Below, piece by piece: positions 56,215 to 64,000 of a stretch of DNA of 64,000 nt (the first letter of the stretch is position 1; each line of letters opens with the position of its first letter). A model generated the notes under the pieces. It did not search any database. It saw nothing but the letters and a program-made list of their open reading frames with translations, and was not told the origin of the DNA. The stretch is from Bradyrhizobium xenonodulans (GTDB taxonomy: Bacteria; Pseudomonadota; Alphaproteobacteria; Rhizobiales; Xanthobacteraceae). The stretch lies in the NCBI RefSeq assembly GCF_027594865.1, contig NZ_CP089391.1, positions 7,408,501-7,472,500 of the forward strand. Direction: 5' to 3'. The position numbers were made by a program, and so were the translations under genes.

Positions 56215-58170
56215 ATGAGCGAAATTCGCAATCTGGTTGAAACGATACTCTATGGCGGGGGATCGCATCGCCGGTTCACTCAGGACGGTCCTGTTCTCCC
56301 GGACGTCTGGACGAAATATCTCGAGGAAGCGCTCAAGGAAGGCCCCGACGATCGGATAGCCGTGCTGCTGGAACCTCATTTCGACAGCACGCCTGCTCTC
56401 GTGTCCCAACGTATGAAAGAGCAGCTCAAGGATCGCTTCGAGTTCACGCAGACCGTCTACAACCGGACCGTCGTCTCGTCCTGGCTCAATCTGGTCGACC
56501 TCGTGCTAGGCGTAATACCTCTGACCAGATGGTATTCGGACATCGCAGACGGCCGGGACTTTACCGGAGCCAGCAAGCCGGTCTTCGACGGCCTTCTCCC
56601 GAGAAAGGGACAGATCTGGGACGATCAGCTTCGGCAGGAGCGGGAGGGGTACCCGTTCCCCAAACTGCTGGCATTCGTCCGCATCGCCGGCATCATCGCT
56701 CAGAGCTCCAACGACGGCATTGCCCGGTCGGACATCAGGGCGGATCTGCTCGCCGCCGTCGAGGAGATCCGTTCATCCAGCGACGAGGACAGATCCCGAC
56801 GTGGACGCGACAGGATCGCCGACTTGGCTCTGAAGGGCTGGAATCTACTGCTTGGAGGTCGGCTACCGGATCGCGCCGTCAAGGGAAGAAGGAAAGACCA
56901 GGGAAGCATCAGCCCGATCTACGCCGTCAACCGGAATAGAGAAGTCCGCTTCGCCCTGACGCATTCCGTCAAGACGGTGAAAGCGGATGCGGCGAACCGC
57001 CTGTTCGAGGTGGACTGCAAATCCGTCACCTGGGCGATCATCGACAGCGGCATCGATGCGACCCATCCGGCCTTCATCGATCAGGCGGACTTCGACGCGC
57101 GCGGGCTCGCACCGCAGAAGAGAGCCGAGGACATCGGCCGCCTCTCCGAGATCGACAGGCTGAAGAAGTCGCGCGTGATCGAGACGTACGATTTCGGCTA
57201 CCTGGAGGATCTTCTCCTCGGTAGGCGGGAAGCACTGCCGGAGCGCTACAGACTGCGGGACAGCCGGTACGAGTCGAGTTATCTCAAGGAGATCGCGACC
57301 CGCATCAAGCGATCGCGGGCCGTCGACTGGGAACTGCTGAAGCCGTTCCTGCGCATCCAGCACGACCAAACCTACTTGACGTCGAAACCGACGGACGGTC
57401 ATGGGACCCACGTTGCGGGCATACTCGGCGCGGATTGGGCGAGAGGGGGCGACGAACGGCTGCAGGGGATGTGCCCTCAAATCCGACTGATCGACATCCG
57501 GATCACCGGCTACGAGGGGCGCAGCAGCGAGTTCATCATCATGTCCGCCCTGCAGTTTCTTCGCTATCTGAACGCGAATGCGGATCGCCAGAGGATACAC
57601 GGCGCCAATCTTAGCCTTTCGCTATTGCACGAAGCTGCCACCTACGCTTGCGGGCAAACACCCATTTGCGAGGAGGCCGAGAACACCGTCGCATCGGGGG
57701 TGGTTGTCGTTGCCGCCGCGGGAAACCTCGGCTACCGGCGGTTCTCGGCACCCAACAGCGAACCGTTCGATCAGTATTGTCCCGTCAGCATCACCGACCC
57801 GGGGAACGCCGAAAGCGTCATCACCGTCGGATCGACGCATCGGATCGAGCCGTACAACTACGGCGTCAGCTACTTTTCCAGCCGAGGCCCGACGGGGGAC
57901 GGTCGGATCAAGCCTGATCTCGTCGCCCCCGGCGAAAAGATATTCGCACCCACGTTGGAAGGGTCTGCCATGCGTCTCGACGGAACGAGCATGGCCGCGC
58001 CCCACGTCAGCGGCGCTGCGGCCATGCTGATGGCTCGCAACGTGGAACTGAAGGGTAATCCCGCGCGCATCAAGCGCATTCTCTGCGACACGGCAAGCGA
58101 CCTCGGCCGCGAACGCTATTTCCAGGGTCACGGCTTGTTGGACGTCCTACGGGCACTGCAATCCATCTGA
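56215..58170 (+). CDS. Subtilisin-like (S8) serine protease with large N-terminal domain
   Basis: 651 residues. The catalytic triad is intact: Asp277 in AIIDSGIDATHP, His396 in DGHGTHVAGI, Ser592 in GTSMAAPHVSG, with oxyanion Asn in AAGNLGY. Residues 1-260 are a helical domain without signal peptide, and an insert of about 90 residues lies between Asp and His. A cytoplasmic S8 protease with an added sensor-like domain, followed 10 bp later by a metallo-beta-lactamase-fold gene, suggests a two-component conflict system rather than a digestive enzyme. Likely quorum-regulated. Confidence 0.88.
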   Translation: MSEIRNLVETILYGGGSHRRFTQDGPVLPDVWTKYLEEALKEGPDDRIAVLLEPHFDSTPALVSQRMKEQLKDRFEFTQTVYNRTVVSSWLNLVDLVLGVIPLTRWYSDIADGRDFTGASKPVFDGLLPRKGQIWDDQLRQEREGYPFPKLLAFVRIAGIIAQSSNDGIARSDIRADLLAAVEEIRSSSDEDRSRRGRDRIADLALKGWNLLLGGRLPDRAVKGRRKDQGSISPIYAVNRNREVRFALTHSVKTVKADAANRLFEVDCKSVTWAIIDSGIDATHPAFIDQADFDARGLAPQKRAEDIGRLSEIDRLKKSRVIETYDFGYLEDLLLGRREALPERYRLRDSRYESSYLKEIATRIKRSRAVDWELLKPFLRIQHDQTYLTSKPTDGHGTHVAGILGADWARGGDERLQGMCPQIRLIDIRITGYEGRSSEFIIMSALQFLRYLNANADRQRIHGANLSLSLLHEAATYACGQTPICEEAENTVASGVVVVAAAGNLGYRRFSAPNSEPFDQYCPVSITDPGNAESVITVGSTHRIEPYNYGVSYFSSRGPTGDGRIKPDLVAPGEKIFAPTLEGSAMRLDGTSMAAPHVSGAAAMLMARNVELKGNPARIKRILCDTASDLGRERYFQGHGLLDVLRALQSI

Positions 58171-58180
58171 GGGGGAGACG

Positions 58181-59269
58181 ATGTTCAGACTGGAAGCCTT
58201 GAAGGCGAAGCACGGCGACTGCCTGATCCTGCAATGGGGCAAGAGCGATGCTCCGCAAGACAGGAAAGTCGCGCTGATCGACGGAGGCCCCGACACGGTC
58301 TACGCGACCTGGCTGAAGCCCAGGTTGAAGGCATTGGCGCAGGAACTCGGGAGGGAAAACTTCAAGCTCGACCTGACGATGGTCAGCCACATCGACGACG
58401 ACCATGTCCAAGGAATTCTGGATTTCGCGGACGACATCGAAAACGGCGATCCTCCCGCCGACATCGGGGTTCTTTGGCACAACAGTCTCGAAGACCTGCT
58501 CGATCACGTCATCGAAGACGTTCCCGCGGTACACAGTGTCACCGCCTCGTTGGCGGGCGCGCCGGCGGGGACGACGGACAAATGGTACAGCAAGGTGCTT
58601 TCTTCGGTGCCTCAGGGACAGATGCTCCACGCATTCTCCCAGCGGCACGGAATCGATCATCTCCGCAACGATCCGTATCAGCCGCTCGTCGTTCTGCGCG
58701 ACGGCGTCGACGACGCCCCCTTCTCCGGTCTTACCTTGAAGGTCATCGGGCCCAATGCGGAGGAACTCGATAAGCTGCGGACGCAATGGAAGCAAAAGCG
58801 CCGTGAGGACATCACGGCAGCGTACTCCGATCGGTCGCCCTACAACCTTTCCAGTATCGTCGTCATGGCCACCTTCGCCGGCCGAACCGCCCTGCTGACG
58901 GGAGATGCGCGAGGCGACAGGATCATCGAGGGACTCGCTCGCCGCGGCATGCTCGATGACGACGGCAAAATCCACGTCAATCTGCTCAAGCTGATGCACC
59001 ATGGCAGCAGGAACAACGTGGATGCCGCCTTCTTTTCGACCGTGACGGCGGACGTCTACGTGGTCTCGGGAGACGACGTCAAGTTTCCGAACCCGCATGA
59101 ACAGGCGATGAACTGGCTCGCGCATGCTCGTGGAGACGACGACTACAAGATCTATTGCACCTACGATCTACCGTACATGCGCAAGATCTTCGGAGATCGA
59201 CTGGTCGTCCCGGACGACGACGCGTCCGTCGTCGTCGACATCGAGGCTCTCGAACCGACCGACGGTTAA
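58181..59269 (+). CDS. Metallo-beta-lactamase-fold hydrolase, ComEC-like subgroup
   Basis: 362 residues. Metal-binding motifs: VSHIDDDHVQGIL (HxDxDH), TGDARGDRI and LMHHGSRNN, the pattern of the ComEC/Rec2-type MBL domain, here without membrane helices. DGGPDTVYATWLKPRLK lies near the N-terminus. Possible substrates are nucleic acids or cyclic nucleotides. The ggggagacg ribosome site overlaps the spacer after the subtilase stop, so the pair is one operon. Lone MBL proteins of this type accompany proteases and NTPases in several bacterial conflict loci. Confidence 0.85.
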   Translation: MFRLEALKAKHGDCLILQWGKSDAPQDRKVALIDGGPDTVYATWLKPRLKALAQELGRENFKLDLTMVSHIDDDHVQGILDFADDIENGDPPADIGVLWHNSLEDLLDHVIEDVPAVHSVTASLAGAPAGTTDKWYSKVLSSVPQGQMLHAFSQRHGIDHLRNDPYQPLVVLRDGVDDAPFSGLTLKVIGPNAEELDKLRTQWKQKRREDITAAYSDRSPYNLSSIVVMATFAGRTALLTGDARGDRIIEGLARRGMLDDDGKIHVNLLKLMHHGSRNNVDAAFFSTVTADVYVVSGDDVKFPNPHEQAMNWLAHARGDDDYKIYCTYDLPYMRKIFGDRLVVPDDDASVVVDIEALEPTDG

Positions 59270-59294
59270 ACCTGTACCTACGTCGAGGCGGACC

Positions 59295-59870
59295 TTATTG
59301 GCGCATCTGAGCGTCCGGACCCTTCATGTAGCGGGCATGTGCCGCTGCGTTCGCACCCGGCGAGTCGTTGTCCGTGTTGTGGATCGTGATGGAGCTCGGC
59401 GACATTCTCGTGCCAGGTCGATTGCTGTTCCCCGCAGGTACGTAGTCCTGCACGATGTTCGATCTAAGTTGGGCTGCGTCGAGATTCATGGTTTCTCCTG
59501 CTGCCGATACCATTGTTGAGCCGTCGGATACCAGTGTTTCGGCGAATAGCCCCCAATACCTGTCCGGGCGCGTTGTCGGCGCACCAGAAACTCAAGACGG
59601 GAAGCCGTTGCTGTTCACCAACGCCAGGAACTTCGAGGTCGCGGTCAGACAGGTTGCAACGCCCGGGAAAGCCACGTCCTCGGTCATCGTGATATTGCCG
59701 GTTGGCTTGTAGCGCGACGCGAATTCGGCGGTCGGAATGAGCGCCTTGTAGTCATCGATCGACTTGCGCAGCCGAGTCTGCGGATTCGCCAACGTGTAGT
59801 AGACTTGAGGGCAAAGTTGAGCGGATGATCGCAAACTGCGGTTCGGCATCCGCGAGTGAACTAGGGTCAT
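59295..59870 (-). pseudogene. Truncated copy of the peptidoglycan hydrolase
   Basis: Two frames match internal parts of the 44.7-kb enzyme: CPQVYYTLANPQTRLRKSID through TATSKFLALV, then MNLDAAQLRSNIVQDYVPAG and SITIHNTDN to KGPDAQMRQ. Both the N-terminal 150 residues and the last 120 residues are missing and one indel separates the pieces. The flank, including a lux-type box, also resembles that of the intact gene. Confidence 0.85.
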
Positions 59871-59876
59871 CCCGGG
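59861..59876 (+). promoter_or_regulatory. lux-type box F, before the second DUF2235 gene
   Basis: CTAGGGTCATCCCGGG; the left half matches the consensus, the right half is TCCCGGG. Centre is 84 bp before the ATG at 59953 (96 bp if the ATG at 59965 is used). The preceding bases (catccgcgagtgaactaggg) resemble those at box C. Confidence 0.5.
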
Positions 59877-59952
59877 GTTATTTCCAGCCGCGAACGCTTA
59901 ATCTGGCTCGACAGACATCGGCCGAATCTCGGGATCGGCGCTGCGATCTGGA

Positions 59953-61074
59953 ATGGCGAGACAAATGAACGAAACGACCGGCAGGAACATCGTGGTTTGT
60001 TGCGACGGCACGGCGAACGAGTTCGCCGCGGACCGGACCAACGTCGTCAAACTGTACTATGTTCTCACCCAGGATAGGGATCGACAGATTATCTACTATC
60101 ACCCCGGGTTGGGGACGATGGAGCGGCCTGGCGCCCTCACTTCGGTAGGCCGACGCGCGACCCGGCTCTTGGGCAAGGCGATCGGCTACGGGCTGTCTGC
60201 CGACGTTCGCGACGCCTACGTTTTCATCATGGAGAATTTTCGGCCAGGTGACCGCCTTTTCCTGTTCGGCTTCAGTCGGGGCGCTTATACGGTTCGAGCG
60301 GTGGCCTCGCTGCTGAAGATGTATGGTCTCCTTCCTCCGGGCAACGCGTCGTTCGTTCCGTACGCGATCAGGATGCTGACGTCCATCGCGCTGGGAGAAG
60401 ATGCGGACAACAAACGCTACTTCGAGCTCGCCGGCGAGTTCAAGGAAGCGTTCGACGCTGCGGCCGTCTGCAAACCTCATTTCGTGGGCGTCTGGGACAC
60501 CGTAAGTTCGGTAGGATGGATCAAAAATCCGTTGGCCTTGCCGTACACCGCCAACAATCCCGACATCGCGATCGGACGACATGCCGTCGCCATCGACGAG
60601 CGTCGCGCGTTCTTTCGGTCCAATCTTTGGTACCCGTCCACGCATGGACCAGCAGGCCCGAAGGACCTCAAGCAAGTCTGGTTTGCCGGAGTGCACGCGG
60701 ATGTCGGTGGCGGCTACCCCGAGGAAGAGGGCGCGTTGTCGAAGATTCCCCTTACTTGGATGTTGGACGAAGCCGCGGCAGCCGGACTTCTGGTCGATCC
60801 TGTCCGCAAGAACCGAGTGCTCGGTCTCTCAGGAGCGCCTTACGTCCGTGCCGATCCAAAAGGACAGAGCCACAACTCCCTGAGCACCGCGTGGTGGCCA
60901 GCGGAGCTGGTCTGGAAGAAGCACTACGATCGAGCCACCGGCAAGACCGGGCGTCGGATGAATTTCTGGCGAGGGAGAACGATTCCGCCAGGTTCGAGCA
61001 TTCATGTCTCCGCTTATCAGCGCGGAGACGAATACGCGTCCAAGCTCCCGGCGGACGCGGTGAAAGTTCAGTAA
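59953..61074 (+). CDS. Second DUF2235 hydrolase (Tle1-like)
   Basis: 373 residues, or 369 from MNETTGRN. IVVCCDGTANEFAADRTNVV at the N-terminus, nucleophile FLFGFSRGAYTVRAVAS near 100, VWDTVSSVGW, and HADVGGGYPEEEG for the acid. It lacks the longer C-terminus of the 37.2-kb paralog. No secretion signal and no VgrG/PAAR or Tli immunity gene is next to it. Stand-alone expression from its own lux-type promoter would favour a role as a membrane-damaging or lipid-remodelling enzyme triggered at high density. Confidence 0.85.
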   Translation: MARQMNETTGRNIVVCCDGTANEFAADRTNVVKLYYVLTQDRDRQIIYYHPGLGTMERPGALTSVGRRATRLLGKAIGYGLSADVRDAYVFIMENFRPGDRLFLFGFSRGAYTVRAVASLLKMYGLLPPGNASFVPYAIRMLTSIALGEDADNKRYFELAGEFKEAFDAAAVCKPHFVGVWDTVSSVGWIKNPLALPYTANNPDIAIGRHAVAIDERRAFFRSNLWYPSTHGPAGPKDLKQVWFAGVHADVGGGYPEEEGALSKIPLTWMLDEAAAAGLLVDPVRKNRVLGLSGAPYVRADPKGQSHNSLSTAWWPAELVWKKHYDRATGKTGRRMNFWRGRTIPPGSSIHVSAYQRGDEYASKLPADAVKVQ

Positions 61075-61224
61075 CCGTCGGCCGATGGATGCGAAGGTCT
61101 TAGCAACGCTGTCGCTCTGGACTGAGTGCGAGACCGTTTGGCACCGGCCGAGCCGCAACTCCCGGCGACCCGGGCCGATGCGACTCGCGTGGCTCGTCTC
61201 GGGCGCGCTGGGATAAGAGCCTTA

Positions 61225-61720
61225 CAAAGCTTCTCGCCGGCTGCACCTCATCCCGGACCTGCCGCAACGCAAGAAAATCTTCGCCGGCACAGAGATTCAA
61301 TTCAGCGAGAGCTTCGAGATCGACGGACGCGAAATGTTTCGTGCATGCCTGTAAGGTCAGACTGGAGGGCGTGGTGTCGAAAGATCCGCGACAGCGCGTA
61401 CGCCGGCGTCCGCGGCAATAACTGGGTGAAGATGACTTGCGCGCAGCGAGAGACGCTTACGATCGCTGGCTTTGCGCTCGACGGCACGAAGTGGGACGGC
61501 ATCTAACTCGCTCGGTCGTCGCAACGGTGACGACCTGGTCTACACGGGGAAGGTTGATCACGGCTTCGACAAGGTTTCCGCCGCCGCCCCCCAGAAGCGG
61601 CTGAATCCGCTTATCCGGAAGACGCAGCCTACGCGAAGCGCATCGCACACAAGGGCATCATTACACGGCACCGTCCACCGCGTCCGGGACCAGTTAGATC
61701 AGCGACCTGCAGCCTGAGCA
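61225..61720 (+). pseudogene. ATP-dependent DNA ligase (LigD-type) remnant
   Basis: Consecutive frames give LPQRKKIFAGTEIQFSESFE, REMFRAC, RDSAYAGVRGNNWVKMTCAQ, RETLTIAGFALDGTKWDGI, GDDLVYTGKVDHGFDKVSAA and KRLNPLIRKTQP. This is the ligase and OB-fold region of non-homologous end-joining LigD. At least four indels; catalytic Lys region missing. An old fragment. Confidence 0.8.
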
Positions 61721-61744
61721 GCGGTATCGATCCAATCACCTAAG

Positions 61745-62353
61745 CTATCGTGACCGACCTGGGACCAGTCGTATTCCGAGGTCACTTCTGACAGACGGAC
61801 GGGGGGAGCCAACCCGAGGCGCCCTCATGTAAGACGGTAGCGGTACCGCCACAGTGTGTTTGTCGTACCATTTCCACTTATACTCACCACCAACCATCTT
61901 GCGTTCGCATAAGTACAATTTCCCATCGTTTCGGGCAGCTACGCCCAAATAGCGGCAAGGATTGTCACCGAATTTGTGCGTCCCGTAGGGCGGTCGGTGA
62001 TGGCGGATCCCGTTTATGTGTATTGCGAGAAGCCCCCTCTGGTCGATGACGCTGCGCACTATTTCGTATCGCACCCAAGGTCGTTGCTAGGTTTTTGAGC
62101 CGACCAGAACGCACACGACGGAGGTATTCTGAACTCCTTCGCGGATGAGGCGTTTGAGTGCGTCATCACCATTCAGACGACGACTCTCCCAAAGGCTGTA
62201 GTCGTTGAACCCCTCGATCGAACGGCCAGTGTCGGACGATGTCTGCTTAAACTCGCCGGACTTCCGAACGTTATTCACTTGCATGACGTCAGCATAGTGG
62301 AAAGAGAAGAAGACGTTCCGCTTCTTCGATTGTCCGTACGTCATCCTGCTCAT
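61745..62353 (-). pseudogene. ThsB-like TIR (DUF1863) protein with in-frame TAG
   Basis: 203 codons from the ATG at 62353: KKRNVFFSFHYADVMQVNNV, FNDYSLWESRRLNGDDALKR, LIREGVQNTSVVCVLVGS, TAG at 62087-62089, then in the same frame PWVRYEIVRSVIDQRGLLAI. The preserved frame on both sides points to one nonsense change between the SxxWxxYE-type strand and helix. DUF1863 TIR proteins are ThsB subunits that make the cyclic ADP-ribose signal in Thoeris. Dead unless the stop is read through or is an error. Confidence 0.8.
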
Positions 62354-62485
62354 TTACGGCCTTGTCGATGGAAGGAGTTCTACGATTTCAACTTCGCTCG
62401 CGTTGCGGACACCATACGAGACCTTGCCGGTCGAAGACGAACGACGAGGTCGACCCGGAAGATCACCAACGCGCCGGTCGGGACG

Positions 62486-63001
62486 TCAGGGTATTGCTCT
62501 TCCTCGAAGAATCTTGCGCCCGCCGGCGCGATCATACGAATAAACTCCGACGCCCGCGACCTGATCGACATGATTGTATAATTGAAGATACTCGTTCCCG
62601 TACGTCGTGCCGCGGCTATCCGACGTAAGAACTATGAGAATGCGATCGATCGGCTTCACGCCGTCGGCATAACCGATCTCCCACGGGCACCACCGGCTGG
62701 CGGCCGAATTCTGGGTGGCAACAAAAAGAAACAGATCCAGATCTCGAATCTTCTTTTGAATTTTCTCGGCCGTCGTACGATTGGGCGTTTCTGGCATCGC
62801 CGTGTCTTCCCAATCGACGTATACCTCCCATCCTTGAGATTGAAGATAGTTTTGAAGCCCTCTCGCGAGTTCTGCATCCTTATGACTGTGCGAGAGAAAT
62901 GCAGTAGGCGCCCTGCGCAAGCGCGCTTCCGTGATCGTTCTCGGCCCTAAGGGCGCGCTCACATGCGAGTGCCGTCGAATCGTATCCTGAGAAATGGCCA
63001 T
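62486..63001 (-). CDS. TIR-domain protein, second ThsB-type sensor
   Basis: 171 residues. TIR fold: APTAFLSHSHKDAELARGLQ, GWEVYVDWEDTAMPETPN, DLDLFLFVATQNSAASRWC and the catalytic Glu in CPWEIGYADG. It differs from the DUF1863 type next to it, so two TIR classes share one locus, as in multi-ThsB Thoeris systems. The C-terminus is doubtful: from about 62570 another frame (SEFIRMIAPAGARFFEEEQY, PDVPTGALVIFRV) looks more natural, hinting at one more indel. Confidence 0.8.
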   Translation of the reverse strand: MAISQDTIRRHSHVSAPLGPRTITEARLRRAPTAFLSHSHKDAELARGLQNYLQSQGWEVYVDWEDTAMPETPNRTTAEKIQKKIRDLDLFLFVATQNSAASRWCPWEIGYADGVKPIDRILIVLTSDSRGTTYGNEYLQLYNHVDQVAGVGVYSYDRAGGRKILRGRAIP

Positions 63002-63043
63002 TCATGATCCTCAAAATGGGAAAATGCGCCGCTTCGCTCGCCG

Positions 63044-64000
63044 CTATTCTGCGGCGATCTTTTCGAGCGAAGCTACGATCTTCGACTGCAACGCCGGAAG
63101 ACCGCCGCTCGTGATCGAATTCAGCTTTTTGACGCACATTAGATTCGTCTTTGTGAAGCGGCCGGGCTTCGCGTTGAGAACACTATACGCCAGGTCCCGA
63201 GACAGATAACCAGTGGTGCCTACCGGCAACGGCAGGACGCCCTGCGCGAGCGCGATATCGAATTCTTCGCGCATGCCGGAAGACTTCTCCAAGACGCCCG
63301 CCGACAATTTATTTCCGAACAGGAATATCGCGATGCCCACCCGCGAAATCATGTCCTCGCGGTAGGCACGCCAGACCTTCTGCCGCTTGGCCGCATCGGA
63401 AAAATCCCTCGGAAACGGCCGAATATCTATGAAAGGATCGAGCCGCGTGTGCCCACGGTCGTGGATACGCTCGATGGCTCCGCTCAACAGAGCATCGCCG
63501 ACACCGAGCCCCAAACCGGTAACGATGCGAAAGTCATGATCGATCAGCGTGGCCCCGAGATTGCGGAAGAACGCCTTTGAGGAAGCCTCCCCCCAAGGCA
63601 GGAACTCGGCTGCGCTACCCGACACGAAGACGGCGCGACGTCTGTATAGTCTCTCGATCGTCCGGAGGACCTCCGTGACATCCCCGTATTCCTTGACGAG
63701 CAGCACCTTGATTCCGAACCTTTTCAGGTCCGAGATGAAATGCTTTTGCCGTGCCAGCGCGTAAGCGTGTTCTTTCAACGAGGAAAAGTCAGTCTTCTTC
63801 GGAGTCCTCATGAGGCAATAATGCGGCCGCATGCTGTCATGATATCGCAGGCGCAGCTGACTAAGCACATGATCCAGATTGGGATCGGTGAAGCTGAAGC
63901 CAAGGAACAGAAACGTCTTTCCGGTCATGTCACCCGAGAGCGCGTTGAGGAAACCAGGACGTTTAGTTGGATAGTTTTCGTAGTCGTTCCTCGTCAGAAC
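63044..64000 (-). CDS. thsA: ThsA-like SIR2-SLOG Thoeris effector, 5' part outside window
   Basis: The frame is open to the right edge (VLTRNDYENYPTKRPGFLNA precedes the internal ATG at 63928). The end of the SIR2 domain reads FLFLGFSFTDPNLDHVLSQL and HYCLM; the SLOG sensor domain follows with AVFVSGSAAEFLPW, RIVTGLGLGVGDALLSGAIE, FIDIRPFPRDF, YREDMISRVGIAIFLFGNK and LPVGTTGYLSRDLAYSVL. In Thoeris the SLOG domain binds the TIR-made cADPR isomer and the SIR2 domain then destroys NAD, aborting phage infection. Located 42 bp from the TIR gene, same strand. Confidence 0.9.
   Translation of the reverse strand, partial: VLTRNDYENYPTKRPGFLNALSGDMTGKTFLFLGFSFTDPNLDHVLSQLRLRYHDSMRPHYCLMRTPKKTDFSSLKEHAYALARQKHFISDLKRFGIKVLLVKEYGDVTEVLRTIERLYRRRAVFVSGSAAEFLPWGEASSKAFFRNLGATLIDHDFRIVTGLGLGVGDALLSGAIERIHDRGHTRLDPFIDIRPFPRDFSDAAKRQKVWRAYREDMISRVGIAIFLFGNKLSAGVLEKSSGMREEFDIALAQGVLPLPVGTTGYLSRDLAYSVLNAKPGRFTKTNLMCVKKLNSITSGGLPALQSKIVASLEKIAAE

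Noticed and set aside
58070..59125. 351-codon minus-strand frame
   Set aside because: Antisense to the MBL hydrolase, whose metal motifs are intact.
44687..64000. Prophage or tailocin as an explanation for the lytic genes
   Set aside because: No holin, terminase, capsid, tail or integrase gene is present.
1..64000. CRISPR arrays, tRNA or rRNA genes
   Set aside because: No regularly spaced repeats and no recognisable tRNA/rRNA sequence seen by eye on either strand; a covariance-model scan would settle the tRNA question.

Overview
The window reads as chromosome of a Bradyrhizobium/Rhodopseudomonas-like alphaproteobacterium. It is GC-rich, carries an oxygen-responsive FixL-FixJ pair with a heme-PAS sensor, hemN, pseudoazurin, an NnrS remnant, FixK/FNR-type boxes and a bradavidin-like avidin. 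The genus is inferred from family content. The window is accessory DNA: decayed insertion sequences (IS66, IS6, two IS630 pieces, IS110) and many genes broken by one base lie between intact operons.

1-21 kb: micro-oxic/denitrification genes. hemN, with a small partner gene, sits behind a FixK box. fixLJ, a working pseudoazurin, and a second, dead pseudoazurin followed by broken nnrS come next. A hipBA toxin-antitoxin pair has two clear operators. An orphan asparagine-synthetase-like enzyme with a 47-residue peptide gene directly upstream looks like a reduced RiPP (lasso-type) locus. A sigma factor/membrane protein pair and two tiny membrane proteins follow.

21-28.3 kb: an intact MimABCD-type binuclear-iron monooxygenase operon (large subunit, reductase, small subunit, coupling protein) with a dedicated GroEL-like chaperonin. 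It lies behind a textbook -24/-12 sigma-54 promoter and ends at a perfect 10-bp inverted repeat. It is almost the only multi-gene block without any indel.

28.3-40 kb: IS110 scrap, a broken SMC-like ATPase plus DCL-family gene, small envelope proteins, an avidin, a cold-shock protein, and a three-gene operon (multi-pass membrane protein, 82-residue protein, DUF2235 phospholipase-like hydrolase).

40-64 kb: a quorum-sensing/defence island. An alpha/beta-hydrolase overlaps a LuxR regulator; a LuxI synthase lies next to a truncated aminotransferase. A 16-bp palindrome (consensus CTRGGGA-NN-TCCCYAG, the CT-N12-AG form of a lux box) occurs upstream of hydrolase-luxR, luxI, a muramidase/amidase, a 196-residue-protein/outer-membrane-protein pair, a subtilase/metallo-beta-lactamase pair and a second DUF2235 hydrolase. 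I saw it nowhere else in the window. These genes therefore look like one density-controlled regulon of envelope-active and proteolytic enzymes. Interleaved are a short prokaryotic Argonaute with SIR2-APAZ partner (SPARSA), a DUF2220 remnant, a run of broken DNA/nucleotide genes, and, at the right edge, a Thoeris-type locus (SIR2-SLOG ThsA and two different TIR proteins).
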